DNA from: JADJYF01 sp965278995
GTDB taxonomy: Bacteria > Pseudomonadota > Gammaproteobacteria > Ga0077536
Direction: 5' to 3'
DNA: 64,000 bases
Assembly (NCBI GenBank): GCA_965278995.1
Contig: OZ257136.1
Span: forward strand, 4,650,001-4,714,000
This document shows, piece by piece, positions 33,939-42,723 of the stretch; position 1 is the stretch's first letter; each line of letters begins with the position of its first letter. Both the position numbers and the translations under genes were made by a program. Below the pieces are notes generated by a model. That model was not told the origin of the DNA. It saw only the letters and a list, made by a program, of their open reading frames with translations, and searched no databases.

Positions 33939-34517
33939 TCAGGCAAGTTTGACTGCCAGTTCAGCAAGTCGTCGGCCGAGTGCGCGGGCGATGCGGCGTT
34001 CGTGATCGCTGATGGCCAGTTGATTGTCGGCGCCGGCCAGGTGACTGGCACCGTAAGGCGTGCCGCCCGTGCGGGTATCCTGCAGGGCGGCTTCGCTGTA
34101 GGGCACGCCGAGTATCACCATGCCATGGTGCAGCAGCGGCAGCATCATCGACAGCAAGGTCGATTCCTGACCGCCGTGCAGACTGCTGGTCGAGGTGAAG
34201 ACGCAGGCTGGTTTACCGATCAGCGTGCCGGACAGCCACAGATCGGATGTCGTATCGATGAATGCTTTGAGCGGCGCAGCCATGTTGCCGAAGCGGGTTG
34301 GCGAACCGAGCGCGAGCGCGTGGCATTCACGCAGATCGTCCTTGGTGGCATATGGCGGGCCAGTCTCCGGCAGGCTGCCGGGCGGCGCGTCCAGTGGTGC
34401 GACGCTGCGCATACGCGTGTTGCAACCACTGACGCTGAGTACGCCCTGGCGCAATTCGTCGGCGAGCGCTGCGGTATGACCGCCACGACTGTAATACAGG
34501 ATAAGGATTTCGCGCAT
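33939..34517 (-). CDS. wrbA: WrbA-like NAD(P)H:quinone oxidoreductase (flavodoxin fold)
   Basis: A 192-residue FMN-dependent quinone reductase, probably cytoplasmic and part of oxidative stress defence. The FMN phosphate loop is LYYSRGGHTAALADEL near the start; the isoalloxazine loops are GSPTRFGNMAAPLKAF and TSTSSLHGGQESTLLSM. The GASHLAG stretch is also conserved. ATG 34517 gives the usual MREILILYYS start; ATG 34535 would add six residues. wrbA beside yihY is a common gammaproteobacterial pairing; here they are divergent with a 282-base gap in which I see no gene. Confidence 0.92.
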   Translation of the reverse strand: MREILILYYSRGGHTAALADELRQGVLSVSGCNTRMRSVAPLDAPPGSLPETGPPYATKDDLRECHALALGSPTRFGNMAAPLKAFIDTTSDLWLSGTLIGKPACVFTSTSSLHGGQESTLLSMMLPLLHHGMVILGVPYSEAALQDTRTGGTPYGASHLAGADNQLAISDHERRIARALGRRLAELAVKLA

Positions 34518-34799
34518 GCCGGGGTTGTTCTTCAACTACGTACTGCAGGGCGGGGCTATGATGGCCGTCACCATGCATGCAACAGAACTCCAGATACAGT
34601 GGATGAATGACGTTCGCGCGCCCCGCGCCCGGCCGGCAGCCCAGCCAATGGTAGATGCCGGCCGTATCGACTGCCCCCGGCTTGAGTCACAGCGGCGGCC
34701 GCAAGGTTCGAGTGCGCACCGGCGCAGTGTACTAGCGCAACCACGTGCGTGGCGAACGCGCTTTCGACGGGCTGCGCGCTGCGCTCGCAGGAATTGTCG

Positions 34800-36098
34800 A
34801 TGAGCGGCGCACTACCGACTGCTGCGCGCGCCAGCCGTTCCGTCTGGCGTACCGGCAGTGCGTTCGTGGTCTATCTCTCGCATCGCTTCGAAACCGATCA
34901 ATGCATGAGCGCTGCCGCTTCGCTTGCTTACACAACGTTGCTGGCTCTGGTGCCGCTGTTCACCGTGATCTTCGTTGCGTTGGCGGCGTTTCCTGCTTTC
35001 CGTGAATGGCAGGACGCGATCGAGCAGTTTGTGTTTCGCAATTTCGTGCCTGCATTCGGCGATCAGATCCTGACTTACCTGCTCGATTTCACGAGCAAGG
35101 CACGCAGCCTGCAGACTGCCGGCATCGCAGTCCTGCTGGTCACCGTGCTCGCGATGATGTCGACCATCGAATCGACTTTCAATGTGATCTGGGGCATTCA
35201 TCGCCGGCGGCCACTGGCCGTCCGCTTTATGGTCTATTGGGCCGTACTGACGCTGGGACCGTTGCTGATCGGTGCGAGCATGGTGGCGACTTCGTATGTC
35301 ATCTCGTCGCCACTCCTGGCCGGGCGTACGGTCAGCGATCAACTGGTCTCGCCGCTCGTTGCGGCGTTTCCGCTGGCAGCGACGACACTTGCTTTCGTGC
35401 TGTTCTTCAAACTGATTCCCTATCGACCCGTGCCGTTATCGAATGCACTGGCCGGTGGGCTGGTTGCCAGCGTTCTGTTCGAGCTCGCCAAACGGGCATT
35501 CGCGCTGTACGTCACGCACTTTCCATCGCAGCAGGTTGTTTATGGCGCATTTGCCGTCGTGCCGATATTCCTGCTCTGGATCTATCTCTCGTGGGTCATC
35601 GTGCTGCTGGGCGCGGAGATCACACAATGCCTGACGACTTTCGGTGCAGTCGTGCGTGCGGCAGCCAGTGCCCGACATACCCATGATCCCCTCTATACCG
35701 CCTACCGGGCGTTGCTTCATCTGCATGCGGCGCGCGCAACGGGACGTGGGCTGGACGAAAATGCGCTGCTCGAACGCGAGGCGGGCTGCGGATTCGAAGC
35801 GTTGAATGCGGCACTGGATCGGCTCGCAGACGCCGACTGGATCCGTCGCGATGAGCGTTACGATTGGGTTCTGACGCGGAATCTCGAGCAGCTGACGTTG
35901 CGCGATCTGCTGGCGCTGACGCCGAGTTTCGTTACTGCCGGAACACTGCGCGTGGTCGGACGCGATGCTGCCGACATGCGGCTCGAAGCAATACTCGACG
36001 AACTCGATAAGTGGACCTTGACCGCCTTGTCGATGCCACTGGCAGATCTGATCGCACCCCCCGCAGTACCGCTGCCGATTACCGAGTCGGCGCGCTAA
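34800..36098 (+). CDS. YihY family inner-membrane protein
   Basis: UPF0761 (formerly called RNase BN, wrongly) membrane protein of 432 residues. Six membrane helices lie in the first 300 residues, with the landmark AAASLAYTTLLALVPLFTV and PNALxGG-like SNALAGGLVASVLFELAKR. A soluble cytoplasmic tail of about 130 residues follows. Function is not established. ATG 34800 follows AGGAA with 7-base spacing; the frame is open back to 34749 without a better start. Its TAA stop lies inside the CTAA that flanks a repeat element. Confidence 0.9.
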   Translation: MSGALPTAARASRSVWRTGSAFVVYLSHRFETDQCMSAAASLAYTTLLALVPLFTVIFVALAAFPAFREWQDAIEQFVFRNFVPAFGDQILTYLLDFTSKARSLQTAGIAVLLVTVLAMMSTIESTFNVIWGIHRRRPLAVRFMVYWAVLTLGPLLIGASMVATSYVISSPLLAGRTVSDQLVSPLVAAFPLAATTLAFVLFFKLIPYRPVPLSNALAGGLVASVLFELAKRAFALYVTHFPSQQVVYGAFAVVPIFLLWIYLSWVIVLLGAEITQCLTTFGAVVRAAASARHTHDPLYTAYRALLHLHAARATGRGLDENALLEREAGCGFEALNAALDRLADADWIRRDERYDWVLTRNLEQLTLRDLLALTPSFVTAGTLRVVGRDAADMRLEAILDELDKWTLTALSMPLADLIAPPAVPLPITESAR

Positions 36099-36242
36099 CA
36101 GGCTGGTGAAAAACTACTGCGCTCGGCATGACCGCGTTGCACGAGCGCGTAAAATCCACTTTGACTGCGTGTAAACTCCGGTTTTGCGCGCTCGTGCGCC
36201 TTGTCCTGCCGTCGCTCGATACGTTTTTCACCAGCCTGCTAA
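36095..36242. mobile_element. 140-bp palindromic MITE-like element with CTAA target duplication
   Basis: Between convergent yihY and proS. Terminal inverted repeats of 16 bases are perfect: CAGGCTGGTGAAAAAC at 36099-36114 and its reverse complement at 36223-36238. Both ends are flanked by CTAA (36095-36098 and 36239-36242), which fits a 4-bp target duplication of the CTAR type known from the IS5 group. Inner arms also pair: GCACGAGCGCGTAAAA (36139-36154) with 36182-36197, 15 of 16. There is no coding capacity for a transposase, so it would be moved in trans. As RNA it forms one long hairpin and probably stops transcription from both sides. Confidence 0.75.
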
Positions 36243-36251
36243 AGGGCCTCA

Positions 36252-37961
36252 TCAAGCCGAGCGCAGTCGTGCGCGAAGAAAGGCGACGATATCGGCACGC
36301 GGCACTTCGCTGGCCTCGTGATCACGTCGACCCTTGTATTCAAGGGTGCCGGCATCGAGTCCGCGATCGGCCATCACCACACGATGCGGAATACCGACCA
36401 GCTCGAGGTCGGCGAACATGACGCCGGGTCGCTCACGGCTGTCGTGAAACAGCACATCGAAGCCAGCGGCCTGCAGTTCGGCATAGAGCGCTTCGGCCGC
36501 TTCGCGCAATCTTTCCGACTTGTGCATGTTGATCGGTGCGATGGCGACTTCGAACGGCGCGATCGCAGCCGGCCAGACGATGCCCTGTTCGTCATTGTTC
36601 TGTTCGACCGCCGCAGCAACGATCCGCGATACGCCGATGCCATAGCAACCCATGATCATCGTCACCGCGGAACCTTTATCGTCGAGGACGCGGGCTTTCA
36701 TGGCCTCGCTGTACTTGGTGCCGAGCTGGAAGATATGCCCGACTTCGATGCCGCGCTTGATTTCGAGCGGGCCGCTGCCATCCGGGCTCGCATCGCCGAC
36801 CTCGACATTGCGCAGATCGGCGACGACGGGTTCGGGCAGATCGCGACCCCAGTTGACACCGCTCAGGTGGTGGCCGGCGACGTTTGCACCACACACGAAA
36901 TCAGCCAGCGCCGCCGCTGCCTGATCGACAATGACAGGAAAGGCCAGACCTGACGGGCCGAGCGAGCCCGGACCGCAACCCGTGGCAGCGACGATTTCCT
37001 CGGCGCGGGCGAATCGCAGTGGACTTGCTACCTCTGAACAGCGCTGGGCTTTTACCGTATTCAATTCGTGATCACCGCGAAGGACCAGCGCAACCAGCTT
37101 GCCATCGTGTCCGGCAACGACGAGCGTTTTGACGCATTGTTGCGCGGGCACGCCGCAGAATGCTGCGACTTCGGCAATGGTGTGCTGGCCCGGCGTCGCC
37201 ACGTCGGTCAGCGGTAACAGTCCCGGCGGTCTGGGACCAGGTGCAGGTGCCGGCACCATTTCGACATTCGCCGCGTAGTCGCCGACGGCGCTGAACGCAA
37301 TCTGGTCTTCGCCCGAATCGGCCAGCACGTGAAATTCATGCGATTTCGATCCACCGATATTGCCGGTATCCGCCAGCACCGCGCGGAAAGTCAGGCCGGC
37401 GCGATTGAAGATGCGACCGTAAGCCTGATACATGTCCTGGTAGGTTGACTCCAGCGAGGCTTGATCGAGGTGGAAGGAGTAGGCGTCCTTCATCAGAAAT
37501 TCGCGTGCGCGCATGATGCCGAAACGAGGGCGGATCTCGTCGCGGAATTTGGTCTGGATCTGATAGAACGTTGCCGGCAGCTGTTTGTAGCTGCGCACTT
37601 CGCCACGGATCAGGTCGGTGATGATTTCTTCGTGCGTCGGCCCGAGACAGAAACCGCGGTCGTGGCGGTCGTGGAAACGCAACAGCTCCGGGCCATAGGC
37701 ATCCCAGCGGCCCGATTCCATCCACAGTTCAGCCGGCTGTACACTCGACATCAGCACTTCCTGCGCGCCGATACGGTCCATCTCTTCGCGGACGATGCGT
37801 TCGACTTTGCGCAGCACTCGCAGGCCAAGCGGCAGCCAGGTGTAGATGCCGGCGGCCAGCTGACGGACCATGCCGGCACGGACCATCAGGCGATGGCTGA
37901 CGATTTCGACGTCGGCCGGCGCGTCTCGGAGCGTCGGCATGAGCAGATTCGATAGGCGCAT
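36252..37961 (-). CDS. proS: Prolyl-tRNA synthetase (bacterial type with editing domain)
   Basis: Class II synthetase charging tRNA-Pro, 569 residues. Motif 2 region FRDEIRPRFGIMRAREFLMKD and motif 3 region GCYGIGVSRIVAA are present. A YbaK-like editing insertion occupies about 230-400 (HTIAEVAAFCGVPAQQCVKTL, GDHELN), which removes alanine from tRNA-Pro. The C-terminal anticodon-binding domain begins near 465. It is divergent from ilvB; start MRLSNLLMPTLRDAP is standard. Confidence 0.97.
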   Translation of the reverse strand: MRLSNLLMPTLRDAPADVEIVSHRLMVRAGMVRQLAAGIYTWLPLGLRVLRKVERIVREEMDRIGAQEVLMSSVQPAELWMESGRWDAYGPELLRFHDRHDRGFCLGPTHEEIITDLIRGEVRSYKQLPATFYQIQTKFRDEIRPRFGIMRAREFLMKDAYSFHLDQASLESTYQDMYQAYGRIFNRAGLTFRAVLADTGNIGGSKSHEFHVLADSGEDQIAFSAVGDYAANVEMVPAPAPGPRPPGLLPLTDVATPGQHTIAEVAAFCGVPAQQCVKTLVVAGHDGKLVALVLRGDHELNTVKAQRCSEVASPLRFARAEEIVAATGCGPGSLGPSGLAFPVIVDQAAAALADFVCGANVAGHHLSGVNWGRDLPEPVVADLRNVEVGDASPDGSGPLEIKRGIEVGHIFQLGTKYSEAMKARVLDDKGSAVTMIMGCYGIGVSRIVAAAVEQNNDEQGIVWPAAIAPFEVAIAPINMHKSERLREAAEALYAELQAAGFDVLFHDSRERPGVMFADLELVGIPHRVVMADRGLDAGTLEYKGRRDHEASEVPRADIVAFLRARLRSA

Positions 37962-38084
37962 GTTTTCCAGGATTTTCCGCAGGAGGATGAAGCGAAGCCG
38001 GCAAGGTCGCCGGGCTCGGCATTCTCGGCAGATCCGGGCGGCCCTGCAACCGGACTCGCCCGCTGCCCGCTCGCCCCGGCCAGC

Positions 38085-38113
38085 TTGACCGCCAAGGCGA
38101 TTATAAGTAATTT
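38085..38113 (+). promoter_or_regulatory. Possible sigma70 promoter for the ilv genes
   Basis: TTGACC (38085-38090), 17 bases, TAATTT (38108-38113). The -35 is close to consensus, the -10 poor. It lies 110 bases before the ilvB start in the divergent proS/ilvB gap of 261 bases. Confidence 0.35.
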
Positions 38114-38160
38114 GCCCGGTTCGCCGTCGGCTGCGTGCCGGCTTGCGGTCAAATCTGTAG

Positions 38161-38177
38161 AAGTCCGGGAAGGACTT
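38161..38177 (+). other. Small hairpin in the ilvB leader
   Basis: AAGTCC-GGGAA-GGACTT forms a 6-bp stem 45 bases upstream of the ilvB start codon. I found no leader peptide rich in Ile, Val or Leu codons, so classical attenuation is not supported. Confidence 0.3.
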
Positions 38178-38222
38178 ATTCAGAGTTCACATAGTTCAGG
38201 GCGTTTCGATAGGGAAGCCAAG

Positions 38223-39944
38223 GTGACAGAGCGAATTCGCGGCGCGGAAATATTTGTGCGGGCGTTGGCCGACGAGGGCGTCGAATTCCTGTTCGGCTAT
38301 CCCGGTGGCTCGGTCCTGCATATCTACGACGAGATCTTCAAGCAGGACAAATTCAAGCACATTCTCGTTCGCCATGAACAAGGCGCAACGCATGCGGCCG
38401 ATGGCTACGCGCGCGCCACCGGCAAGCCCGGCGTGGTGCTTGTCACTTCCGGCCCCGGTGCGACCAACTGCGTCACCGGTATTGCCACCGCGTATATGGA
38501 TTCCATCCCGCTGGTGGTGTTCACCGGTCAGGTGCCGACCGCCTTGATCGGTAACGATGCGTTCCAGGAAGTCGACTGCATCGGCATCACGCGACCGTGC
38601 GTGAAGCATAATTTTCTGGTCGAGCGCGTGGAGGATCTCGCCGCCACCATCAAGAAAGCGTTCTACGTGGCGACGACCGGCCGCCCTGGGCCGGTGGTGG
38701 TCGACATTCCCAAGGATGTCACGGCCAACTTGAGTGAGTACCACTACCCTGCAAGCGTCGACATGCGCTCCTATCGGCCGACACTGAAGGGCCACCCGGG
38801 ACAGATCAAGCGTGCCGCTCAGCTGATCGCCGGTGCGCGCAAACCGATGATCTATTCGGGCGGTGGAGTCGTGATCGATAACGCTTCGGCTGAATTGACG
38901 CGATTTTCGCGACTCCTCGGCTTTCCGGTAACGAATACGCTGATGGGACTGGGCGCTTATCCCGGTACCGACCCACAGTTCATCGGCATGCTCGGCATGC
39001 ATGGTACCTACGAAGCAAACATGGCCATGCACTATTGCGATGTGCTCATCGCCATCGGCGCGCGTTTCGACGATCGGGTGACGGGTGACCTCGAGAAATT
39101 CTGCCCGGAAGCGAAGATCATCCATATCGACATCGACCCGGCTTCGATCTCCAAGAACGTACCGGTCGACGTGCCGATAGTCGGCAGCGTCTCGCATGTG
39201 CTGCGCGATCTGATCGAGCTCATCGAACAGAGCGGCAAACCGGCTGTCGATCGCAAAACCGACGCGTGGTGGCAGCAGATCAACGAATGGCGCAAGCTCG
39301 ATTGCCTGCGTTTCGATCGCAACAGCGATCAGATCAAACCACAAGCGGTTATTCAGGAGCTTTACCGCATCACAGGTGGCGACGCTTACGTCACCTCTGA
39401 CGTCGGCCAGCACCAGATGTGGGCTGCACAATACTATCCGTTCGACCAGCCGCGCCGTTGGATCAATTCCGGTGGGCTGGGCACGATGGGTTTCGGTCTG
39501 CCGGCAGCCATGGGCGTGCAGCTCGCGTTCCCCGACAAGACCGTGGCCTGTGTGACCGGTGAAGCCAGTTTCGTAATGTGCATGCAGGAGCTGTCGACCT
39601 GCTTGCAGTACGGGCTGCCGATCAAGATAGTCAGTCTCAACAATCGTTACATGGGCATGGTCCGGCAGTGGCAGGAGTTCTTCTACGATCGTCGTTATTC
39701 GCATTCCTATATGGATTCGCTGCCCGATTTCGTGAAGATGGCCGAAGCTTTCGGCCACGTCGGCATGCGCATCGAGAAACCAGGGGATGTCGAGGCTGCG
39801 TTCGCCGAGGCGTTTGCGCTGAAAGACCGTCTGGTGTTGATGGATTTCATCACCGATCAGAGCGAGAACGTCTACCCGATGATCGCCGCCGGCAAAGGCC
39901 AGCACGAAATGCATCTTGCGCCCAATGATCGCGAACTGGCATGA
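38223..39944 (+). CDS. ilvB: Acetolactate synthase, large (catalytic) subunit
   Basis: ThDP-dependent first step of valine/isoleucine synthesis. The 573-residue protein has the ThDP-activating Glu in RHEQGATHAADGYARA, the FAD-binding middle domain, and a C-terminal ThDP domain. Its cofactor motif reads TGEASFVMCMQEL...SLNN: the usual GDGS is GEAS here, Glu for the metal-binding Asp (also seen in relatives) and Ala for Gly. I chose GTG 38223 because AGGGA sits 7 bases upstream and VTERIRGAEI matches the family start. The open frame to 38085 would run over the leader. Followed by ilvN with a 4-base overlap. Confidence 0.96.
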   Translation: MTERIRGAEIFVRALADEGVEFLFGYPGGSVLHIYDEIFKQDKFKHILVRHEQGATHAADGYARATGKPGVVLVTSGPGATNCVTGIATAYMDSIPLVVFTGQVPTALIGNDAFQEVDCIGITRPCVKHNFLVERVEDLAATIKKAFYVATTGRPGPVVVDIPKDVTANLSEYHYPASVDMRSYRPTLKGHPGQIKRAAQLIAGARKPMIYSGGGVVIDNASAELTRFSRLLGFPVTNTLMGLGAYPGTDPQFIGMLGMHGTYEANMAMHYCDVLIAIGARFDDRVTGDLEKFCPEAKIIHIDIDPASISKNVPVDVPIVGSVSHVLRDLIELIEQSGKPAVDRKTDAWWQQINEWRKLDCLRFDRNSDQIKPQAVIQELYRITGGDAYVTSDVGQHQMWAAQYYPFDQPRRWINSGGLGTMGFGLPAAMGVQLAFPDKTVACVTGEASFVMCMQELSTCLQYGLPIKIVSLNNRYMGMVRQWQEFFYDRRYSHSYMDSLPDFVKMAEAFGHVGMRIEKPGDVEAAFAEAFALKDRLVLMDFITDQSENVYPMIAAGKGQHEMHLAPNDRELA

Positions 39945-40441
39945 GTGAACGACATACCATCGCGATTCTGCTCGAGAACGCTTCAGGCGCACTGTCCCGA
40001 GTCGCCGGCCTGTTTTCCGCCCGCGCCTACAACATCGAATCGCTGGCGGTCGCGCCGACCGAAGACCCGACCGTCTCGCGGTTGACGCTAGTCACCAACG
40101 GTTCACCGGAAATTATCGAGCAAATCACCAAACAGCTGAACAAGCTGGTGGACGTGATCAAGCTGGTCGACCTGAATGATTCACCGAGCGTCGAGCGCGA
40201 GCTCATGCTGGTCAAGCTGCGCGCTGCCGGGTCCGAGCAACGCGCTGAGACCGACCGGCTCGCACGCGTCTTTGACGGGCGGGTAGTTGACGTCACCGAA
40301 ACCAGCTACACCGTCGAATTGACCGGTACGCGCCAGCATCTCGACGATTTCGTCGAGGCTGTTGGCCACCGCCACGTGATGGAGATGGCACGCTCCGGCG
40401 TGCTGGGTCTGCTCAAAGGCACCAAGGCGCTGAAAGCCTGA
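39941..40441 (+). CDS. ilvN: Acetolactate synthase, small (regulatory) subunit
   Basis: A 166-residue regulatory partner that carries valine feedback inhibition. The N-terminal ACT domain is clear (HTIAILLENASGALSRVAGLF and RAYNIESLAVAPTED), followed by the ALS_ss C-terminal domain ending HVMEMARSGVLGLLKG. The long form resembles IlvH. The ATG overlaps the ilvB stop (ATGA), so both subunits are translationally coupled. Confidence 0.97.
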   Translation: MSERHTIAILLENASGALSRVAGLFSARAYNIESLAVAPTEDPTVSRLTLVTNGSPEIIEQITKQLNKLVDVIKLVDLNDSPSVERELMLVKLRAAGSEQRAETDRLARVFDGRVVDVTETSYTVELTGTRQHLDDFVEAVGHRHVMEMARSGVLGLLKGTKALKA

Positions 40442-40504
40442 GTCCGACGGGCTGACAGTCCCTTCGATACTGCACTCGAACTGAACTTCTAGAGGAACGC
40501 ACTC

Positions 40505-41527
40505 ATGGCACTCAATATCTACTACGACAAAGACGCCGATCTGTCGCTCATCCAGGCGCGCACCGTGGCCATCATCGGTTACGGTTCACAAGGCCATGCA
40601 CATGCCAATAACCTGAAAGAGTCCGGCGTCGATGTCATCGTCGGTCTGCGTCCGGGTTCGACCAGCGCGCAGAAAGCCGGCGCGGCAGGTCTTAAAATCG
40701 CTTCGGTCGCCGAGGCAACCAAAGCAGCGGATGTCGTGATGATCCTGGCCCCTGACGAACAGCAGGGCGATTTATACGCAGCCGAGATCCAACCCAACAT
40801 CAAACAGGGTGCGGCTCTCGCGTTCGCGCATGGTTTCAACATCCATTTCGGCCAGATAGTGCCGCGTGCCGATCTCGATGTCATCATGGTCGCGCCCAAG
40901 GGGCCGGGTCATCTGGTGCGCTCGACCTATACGCAAGGCGGTGGCGTTCCGAGTCTGATCGCTGTCTATCAGGATGCTTCCGGGCAGGCCAAGAACATCG
41001 CGCTTTCTTACGCCTGTGCCAACGGCGGTGCGCGCGCCGGCGTCATCGAGACGAATTTCCGTGAAGAGACCGAGTCCGATCTGTTCGGTGAGCAGACGGT
41101 GCTTTGCGGCGGTATTACGGCACTCATCGAAGCCGGTTTCGATACGCTGGTCGAAGCCGGGTATGCACCTGAGATGGCTTATTTCGAATGTCTGCACGAA
41201 GTCAAACTCATTGTCGATCTCATCTACGAAGGTGGCATCGCCAACATGCGTTATTCGATCTCTAATACAGCGGAATACGGCGACTTCACCCGTGGTCCGC
41301 GCATTGTCACAGACGAGACCCGGGCAGAGATGAAGAAGATCCTGGCTGAGATCCAGAACGGCGAATTCGCGCGTGAGTGGATTGGCGAGAATCGCACCGG
41401 CGCCGCTGTACTGAAAGCCAAACGTCGCCTCGCCCAGCAGCACCCGATAGAGGAAGTCGGCGCCCGCCTGCGCGGCATGATGCCGTGGATCGGCAAGAAC
41501 AAGCTGGTCGACAAGGATCGTAATTGA
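40505..41527 (+). CDS. ilvC: Ketol-acid reductoisomerase (class I)
   Basis: Converts acetolactate to dihydroxyisovalerate with NADPH and magnesium. The 340-residue class I form has the Rossmann motif GYGSQGHAHANNL (about 24-36), VIMVAPKGPGHLVR, and the metal-binding knotted domain with LIYEGGIANMRYSISNTAEYGD. AGAGGAACG precedes the ATG. Third gene of the ilvBNC operon, 63 bases after ilvN. A very long hairpin follows its stop. Confidence 0.98.
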   Translation: MALNIYYDKDADLSLIQARTVAIIGYGSQGHAHANNLKESGVDVIVGLRPGSTSAQKAGAAGLKIASVAEATKAADVVMILAPDEQQGDLYAAEIQPNIKQGAALAFAHGFNIHFGQIVPRADLDVIMVAPKGPGHLVRSTYTQGGGVPSLIAVYQDASGQAKNIALSYACANGGARAGVIETNFREETESDLFGEQTVLCGGITALIEAGFDTLVEAGYAPEMAYFECLHEVKLIVDLIYEGGIANMRYSISNTAEYGDFTRGPRIVTDETRAEMKKILAEIQNGEFAREWIGENRTGAAVLKAKRRLAQQHPIEEVGARLRGMMPWIGKNKLVDKDRN

Positions 41528-41601
41528 GTCTGCGAGCCTGATTCCCGGTCATCCGGTGGTAATGGTCGGTCGCGCTGTGGGATACAGACGCCACCGCGCT
41601 G

Positions 41602-41670
41602 CGGTCGTGGTCGTATCGTCGAACGGACCGTAAAAGAAGTTTGGTCCGTTCGACGATACGGCCACGGCCG
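41602..41670. repeat. Very long hairpin (28-bp stem) between ilvC and pssA
   Basis: The inner 18 bases of each arm (41612-41629 and 41643-41660) are perfect reverse complements. The stem then continues outward to 41602 and 41670 with two G-U pairs and no mismatch, giving 28 pairs around a 13-base A-rich loop (41630-41642). No T run follows on the plus strand. It may end the ilv transcript with help, or be a repeat-derived palindrome. Confidence 0.75.
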
Positions 41671-41809
41671 GAACCTCGGCACCGGTTAAGCATCGGCGAT
41701 GTTTCGGTATGTCACTGATGACAGATACTCGTGTGCTACCGAACAGCAAATCAGCCCGGGTTCGGCCATACTGAGCGCAGCGGCTATGATGCCGAAGAGG
41801 CTTCTGCAC

Positions 41810-42637
41810 ATGCGCGTGATCCATTCAGAACCGCCATCTGAACCCGTCCCTCCGGCGGCACCTCCGCCGGAATCACCGCGCGATCCGCGGCGGCGTTCAG
41901 GTATCTACCTGTTGCCGAATCTGTTTACGACAGGCGCCCTGTTTGCGGGTTTCTACGGCATCGTCGCGGCCATCAATGGTCGATTCGAAGCGGCCGCGAT
42001 TGCGATTCTGGTCGCGATGGTGCTGGACGGCATGGATGGTCGTATTGCGCGACTGACCAACACCCAAAGCGATTTCGGTGCCGAGTACGACAGCCTTGCC
42101 GATATGGTGTCTTTCGGTGTCGCGCCAGCGCTGGTCATCTACCAGTGGTCGCTGACCGCGCTGGGTAAACTCGGCTTCGTTGCCGCATTCATGTATGCCG
42201 CGGCAACGGCGCTTCGTCTGGCACGCTTCAACACGCAGGTCGGCATTGCCGACAAGCGGTATTTTCAGGGGCTGCCCAGTCCCGCTGCCGCTGCCATTAT
42301 TGCCGCGCTGGTGTGGACCGGCGATCAACTCGGCTGGCGAGACTCGACAACGATGGTCATCGGCGCCATCTTCGTGACTATCGCGGCCGCGGCGCTGATG
42401 GTCAGCAAAATCCGCTATCACAGCTTCAAGGGTCTCGACCTGCACGGCCGCGTGCCGTTTGTCGCGGTGCTCGCGGTAGTCATGGTCTTCGTCCTGATTG
42501 CACTCGAGCCGGCCACTATGCTGCTGGTCCTGTTCGGTGGCTATGCGGCCTCTGGTCTGGTCGAAACCTGGGTCCAGCGCCGCCGCCGTCGCGCCGTGCG
42601 CCGCGACGGTAAAGGTGGTCTGCCGCCAACGACCTGA
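41810..42637 (+). CDS. pssA: CDP-diacylglycerol-serine O-phosphatidyltransferase
   Basis: Makes phosphatidylserine, precursor of phosphatidylethanolamine, in the inner membrane. The 275-residue protein starts with a Pro-rich cytoplasmic stretch, then about eight helices. The CDP-alcohol phosphotransferase motif DG-x2-AR-x8-G-x3-D-x3-D is intact (DGRIARLTNTQSDFGAEYD, then SLAD). ATG 41810 follows GAAGAGG at a 9-base distance; earlier in-frame starts at 41786, 41789 and 41699 add no family sequence. This is the integral-membrane type II enzyme, not the E. coli peripheral type. ilvC-pssA adjacency is known in Pseudomonas. Confidence 0.94.
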   Translation: MRVIHSEPPSEPVPPAAPPPESPRDPRRRSGIYLLPNLFTTGALFAGFYGIVAAINGRFEAAAIAILVAMVLDGMDGRIARLTNTQSDFGAEYDSLADMVSFGVAPALVIYQWSLTALGKLGFVAAFMYAAATALRLARFNTQVGIADKRYFQGLPSPAAAAIIAALVWTGDQLGWRDSTTMVIGAIFVTIAAAALMVSKIRYHSFKGLDLHGRVPFVAVLAVVMVFVLIALEPATMLLVLFGGYAASGLVETWVQRRRRRAVRRDGKGGLPPTT

Positions 42638-42639
42638 CT

Positions 42640-42666
42640 GGCGCGTTCGCGCCGTCCTTTCGTTTA
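42640..42666 (+). terminator. Possible terminator after pssA
   Basis: GGCGC-GTTC-GCGCC stem directly after the pssA stop, followed by a T-rich stretch (GTCCTTTCGTTT). Short stem but well placed. Confidence 0.5.
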
Positions 42667-42723
42667 TGCTGTCGTCCGCCGGTCCCGCCCATCACGGGTG
42701 GGCGTTGCCACGGAGAGCGGACA

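Noticed and set aside
34516..34803. Open frame of 95 codons between the wrbA-like gene and yihY
   Set aside because: Basic, low-complexity translation, no SD, and the yihY start with a good AGGAA lies within its end. I see no gene in 34518-34799.
36128..36421. Open frame crossing the palindromic element into proS
   Set aside because: It uses the element's internal bases and then the antisense of proS; no transposase-like residues.
37962..38222. Ilv-type attenuator with leader peptide
   Set aside because: Only a 6-bp hairpin is visible and no short frame rich in Ile, Val or Leu codons precedes it.
38196..39992. Long open frame (598 codons) antisense to ilvB
   Set aside because: High-G+C shadow: composition is rich in His, Arg and Asp with no family motif, while the opposite strand codes a clear acetolactate synthase. 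The same applies to long antisense frames over pilB/pilC (5741-6766), clpB (8548-10266) and the cysM-rlmD region (45547-46749).
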